64,000 bases of DNA from an uncultured Elusimicrobiales bacterium (GCA_944327085.1 CALVGG010000003.1:198688-262687); one strand, 5' to 3'. Counted from the stretch's first letter, positions 32,832 to 41,918 are shown. The notes: a model not told the origin generated them from the sequence alone. Numbers and translations are program-made.

Positions 32832-32944
32832 CGGTCGCCGCAAACTGCCCAAAACGCCCGGCAAACACGCCGGGGGCAGCAAAGCCTTCCCTTGGCAATA
32901 CCACTACGCCCAAACCCGTAAGTACCGCTTGTTTGCGGCGGCTG
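32832..32944 (+). ncRNA. Candidate structured RNA in the 320-bp gap after the POT gene
   Basis: Positions 32832-32845 pair with 32931-32944 in an uninterrupted 14-bp helix that includes G32833-U32943 and U32835-G32941. Those two pairs hold on the plus-strand RNA but become C-A and A-C on the minus strand, which favours a plus transcript. Inside are a two-step hairpin (CTGCC/GGCAG around CCCGGC/GCCGGG, 32845-32879) and a small hairpin (GCC TTCCCTT GGC, 32884-32896). No coding potential was seen. It matches no RNA class I know; RNase P, tmRNA and SRP signatures are absent. Up to 33043 the gap shows another GGCCC/GGGCC hairpin, then a terminator. Confidence 0.4.
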
Positions 32945-33043
32945 TAATAGGAGGAAAGGCCCCAAATCAAACAAGCCCTGGCTTCCGCCCTGCCCCTGTG
33001 GCCTTAATGGCCCCAAAGGGCCTGTATCAGCCCCTTAACCAAA

Positions 33044-33077
33044 CAAAAACCCGCCCCCGTTTGCTGGGGGCGGGTTT
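33044..33077. terminator. Bidirectional terminator
   Basis: Perfect 12-bp stem (33047-33058 with 33066-33077). Minus-strand tail TTTTTG ends the nudix-gat operon; it could also end a plus-strand RNA from 32832. Confidence 0.85.
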
Positions 33078-33093
33078 ATCAAAAACAAACAGG

Positions 33094-33546
33094 TTATTCT
33101 TCGGCCGGTTCCGTTTCGGGAACCTCGGTATGGGTAATATGCAAAGAGGCCAGCAGCATATCCACCAGGCGGATATCGCTGGGATATTGCACCAATTCAC
33201 GCGCTTTTGCCAAAGAAACCCAACGGATGGAAATAATTTCAGAAGCATCATGCTTGCCAATGCGGCCCAGCTTTTTCATTAAATACCACTGAACCATTTT
33301 TTTAACATAATTGCCCTGAAACGTAAACGCATACCGTACCCGAATCATCGGCCGGACGATAACCGCCTTATAACCGGTTTCTTCCAGCACTTCGCGCAAG
33401 GCGGCCTGGCGGGGGGTTTCGTTGGCTTCAATATGTCCTTTGGGAAAAGTCCAAATCTTTTTTCCCTTCATATTTTTTACTTGCACCAACAAAACTTTGC
33501 GCCCGTCTAAAATTACACCGCCGCACGAAAATTCCGATACAATCAT
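33094..33546 (-). CDS. NUDIX hydrolase
   Basis: 150 residues. The nudix box is intact: GHIEANETPRQAALREVLEE then TGYKA, matching Gx5Ex7REUxEExGU, at about residues 39-61. It hydrolyses a nucleoside diphosphate linked to another group; substrate unknown (the sequence around SCGGVILDGRKVLLVQVK recalls Ap4A or bis(5'-nucleosyl)-tetraphosphatase types). It overlaps the stop of gatA by 4 nt (ATGA), so it is coupled to it. The C-terminus is acidic (ETEPAEE). Confidence 0.9.
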   Translation of the reverse strand: MIVSEFSCGGVILDGRKVLLVQVKNMKGKKIWTFPKGHIEANETPRQAALREVLEETGYKAVIVRPMIRVRYAFTFQGNYVKKMVQWYLMKKLGRIGKHDASEIISIRWVSLAKARELVQYPSDIRLVDMLLASLHITHTEVPETEPAEE

Positions 33547-34958
33547 AAACCTTTCTCAAAGTTGTAAGCTACGTTTAATGCTGTTTCTTCTTTCAAAATA
33601 GGCGCATACAGCTGCAAACCGATTGGCAGGCCTTGTTCGTCCTTGCCGCACGGCACGCTGATGCCGCCCAAACCGCCGATATTGCCCTGGCAGGTGTACA
33701 AGTCGGCCAAATACAGGGCCAGGGGGTTATCCTCCTTGGCGCCCAATTTAAACGCCGTGGTGGGAGAGGTGGGCGTTAAAATCACGTCCACTTTTTCAAA
33801 GGCTTTTTTAAAGTCTTGGCGGATTAATTCGCGCACTTTCATGGCTTTTAAAAAGCATTCTTCATAGCGTTCGGAAGTAAGTGCGTAGGTACCGATGATA
33901 ATGCGTTTTTTAACTTCCAGCCCAAACGGCGCGCGGGAAAGTTCGTAATAATCATTTAAACCTTTGGCGTCTTTGGCGGCGTATCCGTAGCGGATGCCGT
34001 CGTAACGGCCCAGGTTGGAAGAAGCCTCCGCGCTGGTAATAATATAATAGCACGGCGCCGCATATTTGGCGTAAGGCACTTCTATATCCACCAGCTCGGC
34101 ACCCTTTTCCTGCAGGCGTTTGGCGGCGGCTTCTATTTTTTCTTTAATTACCGGGTTTAATCCGTCCAAAAATCCTTTGGGCATACCGATACGCACGCCT
34201 TTTAAACCGTCCGTAAACAGTTTTTCATATTCCGGGACGGGCGCATCCAAAGAGGTGGCATCATTATTATCTTTACCGCTTAACACTTCCAGCACTTTGG
34301 CGCAGTCCGCCACCGTGTGGGTAAGCACGCCCACCTGGTCCGCGCTGGAGGCAAAGGCAATAATACCATAGCGGGAAATACGCCCGTAACCGGGCTTCAT
34401 GCCCACCACGCCGCAAAAGCCGGCCGGTTGGCGCACCGAACCGCCCGTATCCGTACCCAAAGCCACCGGCACCATGCCGCTGGCCACGGCCGCCGCGCTG
34501 CCGCCGGAGCTACCGCCCGGCACGCGTTCCAAATCCACCGGGTTGTGCACCGGTCCGTAAACGGAGGTTTGGTTGCTGCTGCCCATGGCAAATTCGTCCA
34601 TATTGGCGCGGCCGATAATCACCGCGTCCGCCGCCAGCAGTTTTTCCACTACGGTGGCGTTATAAGGGGCTACATAATTGGTCAGCATTTTGGAACAGCA
34701 GGTAGCCTTATGGCCTTTGTATAAAATATTGTCTTTAATGGCCACGGGAACGCCGGCCAATGCGCCCAGTTTTTCCCCGCGGGCTTTTTTGGCGTCTACT
34801 GCTTGGGCTTGTTTTAGGGCGTCTTCTTCCCATACTTCCACAAAAGCGTTTATTTTGGGGTTTAATTCTTTAATTTTATCCAAGCTGGCGCGGGTTATGG
34901 CCTCGGCCGTGCGCTGGCCGGAGGTAATATCGTTTAAAATTTCGGAAATGGTCATCAT
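33543..34958 (-). CDS. gatA: Aspartyl/glutamyl-tRNA amidotransferase subunit A
   Basis: 471 residues. It is the amidase subunit of GatCAB, which converts Glu-tRNA-Gln (and Asp-tRNA-Asn) to the amidated form. The Ser-Ser-Lys catalytic set shows in AIKDNILYKG, PGGSSGGSAAAVASG and DTGGSVRQPAGFCGVVGMKP. gatC lies directly upstream (2-nt gap) and the nudix gene overlaps its end; gatB is not in the window. ATG ATG is present at the start; either may be used. Confidence 0.96.
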   Translation of the reverse strand: MMTISEILNDITSGQRTAEAITRASLDKIKELNPKINAFVEVWEEDALKQAQAVDAKKARGEKLGALAGVPVAIKDNILYKGHKATCCSKMLTNYVAPYNATVVEKLLAADAVIIGRANMDEFAMGSSNQTSVYGPVHNPVDLERVPGGSSGGSAAAVASGMVPVALGTDTGGSVRQPAGFCGVVGMKPGYGRISRYGIIAFASSADQVGVLTHTVADCAKVLEVLSGKDNNDATSLDAPVPEYEKLFTDGLKGVRIGMPKGFLDGLNPVIKEKIEAAAKRLQEKGAELVDIEVPYAKYAAPCYYIITSAEASSNLGRYDGIRYGYAAKDAKGLNDYYELSRAPFGLEVKKRIIIGTYALTSERYEECFLKAMKVRELIRQDFKKAFEKVDVILTPTSPTTAFKLGAKEDNPLALYLADLYTCQGNIGGLGGISVPCGKDEQGLPIGLQLYAPILKEETALNVAYNFEKGL

Positions 34959-34960
34959 AA

Positions 34961-35242
34961 TTAAAGCACCTTTTTTACTTTGGCACAGTCGTCCTGTTCT
35001 TCATTAAAGGCGGAAATGAGCGTGCGGCAAAGGGCCGGGTCCTGCTTGGGCTCATCGTGGCGCATATGTGCGCTGTGGGCGGTTTCGGTCAGTTCTACGC
35101 CGTCTGTATTAACGGCTTGCAACTCCGCCACCCATTTAAACAGGGCTTCCAGCTGTTCTTTATAAATATCGGCTTCCTGGCCGGTTACCTGCATTTTGGC
35201 CAATTTGCCGGAAAGTTCAACGTCTTTTTTGGTTATTTCCAT
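34961..35242 (-). CDS. gatC: Aspartyl/glutamyl-tRNA amidotransferase subunit C
   Basis: 93 residues, MEITKKDVELSGKLAKMQVT onward, matching GatC: an N-terminal helix pair, then FKWVAELQAVNTDGVELTET and a C-terminal extended part (MRHDEPKQDPALC). It holds GatA and GatB together. ATG 35242 is chosen because the GTG at 35254 would overlap the AGGAG ribosome site. First gene of gatC-gatA-nudix. Confidence 0.93.
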   Translation of the reverse strand: MEITKKDVELSGKLAKMQVTGQEADIYKEQLEALFKWVAELQAVNTDGVELTETAHSAHMRHDEPKQDPALCRTLISAFNEEQDDCAKVKKVL

Positions 35243-35340
35243 AGTTTTGTGCACTCCTAGAAAGTATATTTTATATAATAATGGGGCCGCTTGGCTAGGT
35301 ACGCGCGCGCAAAGCCGCGCCCCGGCGGCAAGGGGGATTT

Positions 35341-35706
35341 ATGAGCCAAGAACAACATTCTTCCTGCCCGTATGCCGGCAGTGCCGCCCAGGCGGAAAAT
35401 TGCCCGGCCGCGGCGGACAATAAAAACAACATTAACACTCATTTTACGCTGGCGTTGGTGGCGGTTATTTTTTCCTGCGCAAGCGGTTTTTTTTCCATTG
35501 CCATTGCTTTGGCCGCGCTGATACTTTCTTTACGCGCGCAAGATTTGTTAAAAAACAACTTGCCTAAAGAAGCCGCCCAAATGGCTTATTGGTCCGCCTT
35601 TTTTAGCTGGCTAACCATTATCCTGGCCCTATTGCCCCTTTTGGCGCTTATCTTTTTTGGCGGGGCTATACTGGCTGCATTGGGCGCCATTATGGCGGCC
35701 GCTTAA
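35341..35706 (+). CDS. Small membrane protein, CD225/dispanin-like
   Basis: 121 residues: a polar N-terminus with several Cys (SSCPYAGSAAQAENC), then a hydrophobic helix (ALVAVIFSCASGFFSIAIAL), a short loop with Ser-Leu-Arg-Ala-Gln, an amphipathic stretch (KNNLPKEAAQMAYWSAFFSW) and a second helix (LTIILALLPLLALIFFGGAI). The two-helix order and the A-x3-S-x2-A-x-W-like middle resemble the CD225 superfamily, but similarity is weak. AAGGGGGA serves as ribosome site. Function unknown; divergent from gatC. Confidence 0.65.
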   Translation: MSQEQHSSCPYAGSAAQAENCPAAADNKNNINTHFTLALVAVIFSCASGFFSIAIALAALILSLRAQDLLKNNLPKEAAQMAYWSAFFSWLTIILALLPLLALIFFGGAILAALGAIMAAA

Positions 35707-35727
35707 GAAATTAAAACCCTATAAAAC

Positions 35728-35757
35728 AAAAACTCCCCTTTTACCGGGGAGTTTTTA
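35728..35757. terminator. Bidirectional terminator
   Basis: AAACTCCCC pairs with GGGGAGTTT over 7 nt with flanking A and T runs, between convergent genes. Confidence 0.85.
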
Positions 35758-35774
35758 TTTGACTTAAACACAAA

Positions 35775-38237
35775 TTACAGTATTTCCAGCGGGGCAAACT
35801 TTAGCATAAACGTGCGGCGCACGCCGTTGCCAAAAAGGACGGTAATTTTGGCGCTCTCGCCGGAGCCGGCAATCTGCACAATTTTGCCCTGCCCAAACAC
35901 ACCGTGTTTTACAAGCCCCCCCACGGCAACGCCGTCGGCATTTTTTTCGGGCGGTTTTTGCTGGCGGGAAGGCTCAAACGCCGGGCGCGAAGAGGCCTGC
36001 GGCCGGGAATACAAAGACCCCAAGCCAGAAGACCCGCGGTAAGAAGACGTATAATCCAAATCGTCATTATCTTCTATTTCATAGCCGTGGCTGTCATACT
36101 TTTTTTGGAAGCGGCTGGAAGAAGCATACCCTTCAAAGGAGTCCCTCCCCCCGCCAAAATTATTTTTGCCTTTCCAATAGCCATTGCCATAATGCCCGCC
36201 GTTGTACCCGCCGGAAGCCGTGCCGCCGTACAAGCCGTATTTGCTTTTAAAATCCGTAAAGCGGGCCTGGCGGGCTTCGTGCTCTTCGCGTTCGCTTTCG
36301 TCCAGCAGGCCGCATTCATACAAAAAGCGGGAGGGCACATTGGTATAAGTTTGGCCAAATTTGCGGCGGCTTTGCGCGTAACACATGTACAGCTTTTCAC
36401 GCGCGCGCGTCATGGCCACATAACACAGGCGGCGTTCTTCTTCCAGCTCGTCCTCGTCATCTTTGGCAATGGGGAAGAGGCCTTCTTCCATCCCGGTTAC
36501 AAACACATTGTTAAATTCCAACCCTTTGGCCAGGTGCACCGTCATCAAGGTAACGGCGCCGCCTTCCCCGGCGGCGGAATCGTCCTCGCCGGATAAGAGA
36601 GAAATTTCCTGTAAAAAGTCCGAAACGGACGGCTCTTTTTCGCCTTTTTCGCAACGTTCTTCGTACTCTTTCACGGCGTTGACCAACGCGTCCAAGTTCT
36701 GCAGGCGGCTTTCGGCCTCGGGGTCTTTTTCCATCTCGGCGCGCACCGCGGCCAGATAGCCCGATTCCTGCAGGATTTTATTAAAGATATCGGCCGGGTC
36801 CGTCAGCAGCATATCCTGCCGCCAGCCGTTAAATAATTTGGCCAAATTAAGCGCCGCTTTGCAGGCTACGGAGCTAAGCCCCTCCACATACGGGGCCTGC
36901 ACCAAAGCGTCAAACAAAGAGATGTGTTTTTCTTCCGCGTACGCGCTTAAACGGTCCTGCGCCACTTTGCCCAAACCGCGCGTGGGGGTATTGATGATGC
37001 GCAACAGGCTTACATTATCAGCCGGGTTAATTAAAATGCGCGCATAGCACAAAATATCTTTAATTTCTTTACGGTCATAGAAGCGCACCGTACCCACCAA
37101 GCGGTAGGGGATTTGATACTGGCGGAAGCGGTCTTCAAAGCTGCGGCTCTGGGCGTTGGTGCGGTAAAAGACGGCTATGTCTTTTAAGCTGGCGCCGTCC
37201 TCTTCCACCAGCTGTTTAATTTGCTGGCTCACCCAGCGGGCTTCTTCCCCCTCGGTAAGCAGTTCACGCACCACAATGGGGTCTCCGGTGTTTTTATCGG
37301 TAAATAAACTTTTGTCTTTGCGTTTTTTGTTTTTGGTGATTAATTTGTTGGACGCGTCCAAAATTACTTTGGTGGAGCGGTAGTTCTGTTCCAAAGTAAT
37401 GGTTTTGGCGTCTTTAAAATCTTTTTCAAATTCCAAAATATTGCGGATATTGGCCCCACGCCAGGAATAGATGCTCTGGTCCGGGTCGCCCACTACGCAC
37501 AGCTTGCGGTGTTTGGCGGCCAGCATACGGGTAATCATATATTGGGTATGGTTGGTGTCCTGGTATTCGTCCACCAAGACGTATTGGAACAGGTCCTGAT
37601 AATAATTTCTTACGTCTTCATGGTCGCGCAGGAGCTGAACGGTTTTAACCAACAAGTCTCCAAAATCCAGCGCGCCGGCAGCTTTTAAACGCTCTTCGTA
37701 CTTTTTGTACACTTGTGCCGCGCGGATTTTGTAATCCAAGCCCGAAGCGGAAGCGGACTGCATCATCCCATCCGGCGAGACCAAATCATCCTTTGCGCGG
37801 GAAATTAAAGACACAATTTGATTGATTTCTTTTTTAGGGTCTTTAATGCCCATTTGCTCCAAAATCAGGCTGACCACCTTTTTTTGGTCGCTGTCGTCAT
37901 AAATGGCAAAATCACGCGTGAGGCCCAGGCGTTCGGCATGTTGGCGCAAAATGCGCACACCCAAAGAGTGGAAAGTATGTATCCACACCCGGCTGCCGGC
38001 ACCCGGCTCCAGCGCTTCCACGCGCTCGCGCATTTCCTGGGCGGCTTTGTTGGTAAAGGTAACGGCTAAAATGCGGAAAGGATTGTATCCGTCCGCAATC
38101 AGTTTGGCGATTTTGGTCGTCAACGTTTTGGTTTTGCCGGTACCCGCACCGGCTACAATTAAGCAGGGGCCGCCGTCGTAATTAACGGCTTCCAGCTGCT
38201 GCGGGTTTAACGATTTTAAAGCTTCTTCTAAACTCAT
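35775..38237 (-). CDS. pcrA: UvrD/PcrA-type superfamily 1 DNA helicase
   Basis: 820 residues. A 3'-5' helicase for repair and for removing proteins from DNA. Motifs in order: LNPQQLEAVNYDGGPCLIVA and Walker A AGAGTGKTKTL (I), VLVDEYQDTNHTQY (II), VVGDPDQSIYSWRGANI (III), LEQNYRST (IV), VTLMTVHLAKGLEFNNVFV (V) and RRLCYVAMTRAREKLYM (VI). The C-terminal part is Gly/Ser/Tyr-rich and then has the PcrA/UvrD tudor-like end (GGLVKHGVFGQGKIVQI), which contacts RNA polymerase in known members. A GNAT gene lies 4 nt upstream. Confidence 0.96.
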   Translation of the reverse strand: MSLEEALKSLNPQQLEAVNYDGGPCLIVAGAGTGKTKTLTTKIAKLIADGYNPFRILAVTFTNKAAQEMRERVEALEPGAGSRVWIHTFHSLGVRILRQHAERLGLTRDFAIYDDSDQKKVVSLILEQMGIKDPKKEINQIVSLISRAKDDLVSPDGMMQSASASGLDYKIRAAQVYKKYEERLKAAGALDFGDLLVKTVQLLRDHEDVRNYYQDLFQYVLVDEYQDTNHTQYMITRMLAAKHRKLCVVGDPDQSIYSWRGANIRNILEFEKDFKDAKTITLEQNYRSTKVILDASNKLITKNKKRKDKSLFTDKNTGDPIVVRELLTEGEEARWVSQQIKQLVEEDGASLKDIAVFYRTNAQSRSFEDRFRQYQIPYRLVGTVRFYDRKEIKDILCYARILINPADNVSLLRIINTPTRGLGKVAQDRLSAYAEEKHISLFDALVQAPYVEGLSSVACKAALNLAKLFNGWRQDMLLTDPADIFNKILQESGYLAAVRAEMEKDPEAESRLQNLDALVNAVKEYEERCEKGEKEPSVSDFLQEISLLSGEDDSAAGEGGAVTLMTVHLAKGLEFNNVFVTGMEEGLFPIAKDDEDELEEERRLCYVAMTRAREKLYMCYAQSRRKFGQTYTNVPSRFLYECGLLDESEREEHEARQARFTDFKSKYGLYGGTASGGYNGGHYGNGYWKGKNNFGGGRDSFEGYASSSRFQKKYDSHGYEIEDNDDLDYTSSYRGSSGLGSLYSRPQASSRPAFEPSRQQKPPEKNADGVAVGGLVKHGVFGQGKIVQIAGSGESAKITVLFGNGVRRTFMLKFAPLEIL

Positions 38238-38241
38238 TTTT

Positions 38242-38745
38242 CTATCCTAAAAAATCAATTTCTGCGCCTGCCAGCGCCCCGGGCACCAACTCCAACCCTA
38301 AAGCATACGCCGCCGGAAACTGCCGGCTGCCCTGCGCGCCCAAACTATCCAAACGGGCAAAACCAAAACGGCTGTAATAGGCAGGGTCCCCCGCCAGGCA
38401 AACGGCCTCGTAGCCGTGTTTTTTGGCTTCCTGCAAGGCGTGGTTTACCATCTGCGCCCCTAACCCGCGCCGCCTAAAAGAAAGCTCCACCGCCAAAGGG
38501 GCCAGCAAAAGCCCGCGCACCGGGCGCGCGCTTTTTACCGTAAGACGGGTAAGCATAATGAAGGCAATTAAACGGCCGGCTTCCAGCCCCACCCAGGCAA
38601 AACCCGGCACATAGCGGGGGCTTTGGCGCAGGGCGTTTACAAAATCCTGCTCTTGGCCGTTAGACACTTTGGCCGTTTCAAAAGCGGATTGAACAAACGC
38701 GTAAACAGCCGGATAATCGGCCGGGGTTTCCGGGCGCACCCACAT
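38242..38745 (-). CDS. GNAT family N-acetyltransferase
   Basis: 167 residues. The acetyl-CoA site is LAVELSFRRRGLGAQMVNHA (R/Q-x-x-G-x-G/A type), preceded by LIAFIMLTRLTV and followed by YYSRFGFARLDSLG. It resembles the YhbS group. Substrate unknown. It lies between rlmD and pcrA on the same strand with 4-nt gaps on both sides, so all belong to one transcript. Confidence 0.88.
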   Translation of the reverse strand: MWVRPETPADYPAVYAFVQSAFETAKVSNGQEQDFVNALRQSPRYVPGFAWVGLEAGRLIAFIMLTRLTVKSARPVRGLLLAPLAVELSFRRRGLGAQMVNHALQEAKKHGYEAVCLAGDPAYYSRFGFARLDSLGAQGSRQFPAAYALGLELVPGALAGAEIDFLG

Positions 38746-38749
38746 AAAG

Positions 38750-39973
38750 CTATTCCTTCAGTTTCAGCTGAACCAAAGTTTCTATATGCTGGCTGTGGGG
38801 GAAAAAGTCAAACGCTTCCACACCCGTAATTTGATAAGCCTGCGTTAAGGTTTTTAACTCAGCGGCCAAAGCCACCGGGTTGCAGGAAATATACAGCACG
38901 TTTTTAACGTTGGAACCTGCCACCGCTTTTACGGCTTTGGGGTGCATACCGCCGCGGGGCGGGTCCAAAATAATCAGGGCGTCTTTTTTCTCAATCGTGT
39001 GCTGTTTCACAAAATCTTCCACACGAGAGCAGAAAAACTGCACGTTTTCCACCCCGTTTAATTTGGCGTTTTCCAACCCGTTGTAAATGGCGGGGGCCAC
39101 ACTTTCCACGCAAATGCTTTTTTGGCACAAATCCGCGCAGGAAAGGCTGAAACTGCCCGCACCGCCGTACAAGTCATAAATTATTTTGGGCGCAATTTGT
39201 TTTACCAAACCCCGCACGCGGGAGTACATCTTTTGCGCCGTTTTGGTATTGGTTTGAAAGAAAGACTGCGCAGACAGTTTAAACAATACTTCCCGTTCGG
39301 TTTGGCCGGCTGCGTCCGTCAGCAGTATTTTTTCTACAAAATAGTCTTTACCCTTAAGCACTTTCAGGCTTTCCGGGGCGGCCGTATCGGCCAGGCCCGT
39401 ATTAACGGCAGACATAATGCTAAAAGCAGGGTATACGCTTTCCACCGCCGCCACGAAGGATTTTTCGTCAAAATCGTTGGTAACAAACAGAACCACCAAC
39501 CCTTCGCCCGTGTTTTTGCCTTCGCGCACCATTAAATGGCGCAAAACGCCGGTATGTTTGCGCTGGTCATAATACGGCAGGTTTTGCTGCTGAGCCCAGG
39601 CGCGCACGGCATTTAACAAAGAAATCAATTTGTCATCAAACAGAATGCATTCCTGGATGTCTACGGCGCGGTCCCACTTGCCTTTTAACTTAAATCCCAG
39701 GGTTTGCTCAAAAACCAGGGGGCGGGTTTTGTTGGCGGGGTCTTTTTTATTGTAATTCGGGTCCCACTTTACCTGATGGCAAAAGCCCAGCTCCACCTTA
39801 TTGCGGAAATAGACGGGGTTATCCGTTACCGTAACAGGGATATCCTGCTGCCAAAAATCTTTCAGCAGGTCCGCCAGGTGTGCCTTTTTTTGGGCAATTT
39901 GCTGCGGGTAGGGTAAATCCAACAAAGCGCAGCCGCCGCACTCTTTAAAATGTTTACAAGTCAAATCAGACAT
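38750..39973 (-). CDS. rlmD: 23S rRNA (uracil-C5)-methyltransferase, RlmD/RumA family
   Basis: 407 residues. It methylates uracil at C5 in 23S rRNA (or tRNA, in the related TrmA group). Fe-S cysteines CKHFKECGGC at the N-terminus with another in IQECILFDD; SAM site IIYDLYGGAGSFSLSC; catalytic Cys in VLYISCNPVALAAEL; LDPPRGGMHPKAV. A TRAM domain seems absent because the protein starts with the cysteine cluster. The start overlaps the ychF stop by 8 nt. Confidence 0.9.
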   Translation of the reverse strand: MSDLTCKHFKECGGCALLDLPYPQQIAQKKAHLADLLKDFWQQDIPVTVTDNPVYFRNKVELGFCHQVKWDPNYNKKDPANKTRPLVFEQTLGFKLKGKWDRAVDIQECILFDDKLISLLNAVRAWAQQQNLPYYDQRKHTGVLRHLMVREGKNTGEGLVVLFVTNDFDEKSFVAAVESVYPAFSIMSAVNTGLADTAAPESLKVLKGKDYFVEKILLTDAAGQTEREVLFKLSAQSFFQTNTKTAQKMYSRVRGLVKQIAPKIIYDLYGGAGSFSLSCADLCQKSICVESVAPAIYNGLENAKLNGVENVQFFCSRVEDFVKQHTIEKKDALIILDPPRGGMHPKAVKAVAGSNVKNVLYISCNPVALAAELKTLTQAYQITGVEAFDFFPHSQHIETLVQLKLKE

Positions 39974-41039
39974 TGAGTTTAAACAGGCAGATGTCGCCGT
40001 CCTTTACAATATAGTCCTTCCCTTCCGAGCGCACAAGCCCGTGTTCTTTTAAAGCTTTCTCGCTTTTGTACTTCATTAAATCATCAAAGGTATACACTTC
40101 GGCGCGGATGAAGCCTTTTTCAAAATCACTGTGGATTTTGCCCGCCGCCTGCGGCGCCGTGCACCCAACCGGGATTAACCAGCTGCGCACTTCCACCTCG
40201 CTTCCGGCAGTAAAATAGGTACACAGGTTAAGCAGTTTCATCCCTTCGCGCACAATTTTTTCAAGGCCGGTGTAATCGCTGCCGGTTTCTTCCAGAAAAG
40301 CGTGTTTTTCCTCGTCGGAAAATTCGGCAATTTCCGCCTCAAACTTAACGCACAGTTCCACAAACCCGGCACTGGTTTCTTTGGCGTATTTGGCCACCTT
40401 TTCGGCATTTTCCACATTGCGTTTTTCGGAGTTGTTGCCCACGTAAAGCACCGGTTTGGAAGTTAAAAATTGGTATTCTTTTAGCACTTCCGGCTCTAAA
40501 CCCAAAGAGGAAACCGGCTTGCCGTTTTCCAGCGCTTCCTTAATGGTTTTCATGGTTTCATAAGCGGCTACGGCTTCTTTTTTGCCGCTTTTGGCATTGC
40601 TGGCAAGGCGGTCGCAAATTTTGGTGGCGGTTTCCAAATCGGCCAGCATAAGCTCCGTATTAATAATTTCAATATCGCGCAGCGGATCCACGGAGTTCAT
40701 CACATGGGTTACGTTTTCGTCTTCAAACAAACGCACCACGTGGATGACGGCGTCCACCTCGCGGATATTGGCCAAAAATTTATTGCCAAGGCCTTCCCCT
40801 TTGCTGGCGCCTTTTACAATACCGGCAATGTCTACAAATTTAATAAAAGCGGCGGTTTTCTTGGGCGGTTTAAAAAGTTCAAACAACGCGTCCAGCCGTT
40901 TATCCGGTATGGGCACAATGCCCACATTGGGCTCTATGGTACAAAAAGGGTAGTTGCTGGCTTCCGCACCGGCTTGCGTAAGCGCGTTAAACAAAGTGGA
41001 TTTGCCCACATTGGGCAGGCCTACAATGCCAATTTCCAT
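39966..41039 (-). CDS. ychF: Redox-regulated ATPase/GTPase YchF (OLA1 family)
   Basis: 357 residues from ATG 41039, with AGAAGGAG upstream; the frame continues far upstream without support. G1 GLPNVGKSTLFNALT, switch region NYPFCTIEPNVG, G3 DIAGIVKGASKGEGLGNKFL, and the altered G4 YVGNNSEK that gives ATP preference. The C-terminal TGS domain begins FTAGSEVEVRSWLIPVG. It is a ribosome-associated regulator. First gene of the ychF-rlmD-GNAT-pcrA unit. Confidence 0.96.
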   Translation of the reverse strand: MEIGIVGLPNVGKSTLFNALTQAGAEASNYPFCTIEPNVGIVPIPDKRLDALFELFKPPKKTAAFIKFVDIAGIVKGASKGEGLGNKFLANIREVDAVIHVVRLFEDENVTHVMNSVDPLRDIEIINTELMLADLETATKICDRLASNAKSGKKEAVAAYETMKTIKEALENGKPVSSLGLEPEVLKEYQFLTSKPVLYVGNNSEKRNVENAEKVAKYAKETSAGFVELCVKFEAEIAEFSDEEKHAFLEETGSDYTGLEKIVREGMKLLNLCTYFTAGSEVEVRSWLIPVGCTAPQAAGKIHSDFEKGFIRAEVYTFDDLMKYKSEKALKEHGLVRSEGKDYIVKDGDICLFKLNV

Positions 41040-41169
41040 GAAAAAATCTCCTTCTAAATACAAATGATAATAAGTATATTTTAGCATTTCCCAAGCGGGT
41101 TTGGCCCAGCCAACTCTCAATATATTATTTTGTATACTAATAGAAAATACCCGCTCTAGTGGAGGAGCT

Positions 41170-41820
41170 ATGAAACAACATTTTTTTATTTTATTTGCCG
41201 CCGCCATGCTGCCGTTTACGGCCGCCTGCGGTGACGACGGCTTTTTAAAGCCGCTTAGGGAACTTTCAGACAAATTAGCCCCCGAAGCCGCCCAAAAAGC
41301 CCAAGACCGCCAACGCGCCATAGCCGGCGTAGATGATGAGAGCTTTTTAAAAGCGGTGGTGACTCAAAAACCGCAAGAAATTATTTCCATGCTTGAAAAA
41401 GGGGCCGACCCGAACGCCCGCGACGAAAAAGGCCAAACCGCCCTTATCGTTTATTTAACCCAAACCAAATACCCGGACCCGGAAACGGCAGACGCTTTCC
41501 TGCGGGCCGGGGCGGACGTGAACGCCGTGAACGAACAAGGCGCCCCCCTGGTGGCGGCCGCCTGCGCCATCAGCCCCAAAATGACGCAAACCGTTTTAGC
41601 CCACGGTGCCAAGGTGGACAGCGTGTCCGAAAACGGCATGACGCCCCTTATGTTCTGCGCCATTTCTGCCAACAGCCCAGAAAGCATACAGCTTTTGCTG
41701 CAGGCCGGGGCAGACCCGAACTATCAGGCCCCCAACGGCTGGACGGCCCTTACCGTGGCCCAGCAATACAACCGCAACCCGGCCGTGGCCCAGGCACTGC
41801 AAGTGCAACCCATGTATTAA
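41170..41820 (+). CDS. Ankyrin-repeat lipoprotein
   Basis: 216 residues from ATG 41170 (GGAGGAG ribosome site). Lipoprotein signal with TAAC box (MKQHFFILFAAAMLPFTAAC). After a helical linker come about five ankyrin repeats: DEKGQTALIVYLTQT, NEQGAPLVAAACAIS, SENGMTPLMFCAISANS and APNGWTALTVAQQYN. A membrane-attached periplasmic binding scaffold is likely; partner unknown. It is a separate locus from the ankyrin gene at 9197, with similar repeats. Confidence 0.86.
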   Translation: MKQHFFILFAAAMLPFTAACGDDGFLKPLRELSDKLAPEAAQKAQDRQRAIAGVDDESFLKAVVTQKPQEIISMLEKGADPNARDEKGQTALIVYLTQTKYPDPETADAFLRAGADVNAVNEQGAPLVAAACAISPKMTQTVLAHGAKVDSVSENGMTPLMFCAISANSPESIQLLLQAGADPNYQAPNGWTALTVAQQYNRNPAVAQALQVQPMY

Positions 41821-41837
41821 TATTCTTTGCGTAAAAC

Positions 41838-41871
41838 AAAAACGGGCCTTTTTAAAAAGGCCCGTTTTTTT
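41838..41871 (+). terminator. Intrinsic terminator
   Basis: Long perfect stem, AACGGGCCTTTTT against AAAAAGGCCCGTT, with T-rich tail. Confidence 0.85.
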
Positions 41872-41918
41872 GGCTAAAGAAAAGAAAAACCCGCCTGAAA
41901 GGAGGGTATAAAAAAATA

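Noticed and set aside
32950-33043. Possible RNase P RNA (GAGGAAAG-like motif at 32951)
   Set aside because: Only the short motif is similar; the other conserved RNase P regions and the length are missing.
32524-33282. 252-codon open frame on the plus strand across the 320-bp gap
   Set aside because: It begins inside the POT gene in another frame and ends antisense to the nudix gene; no coding pattern.
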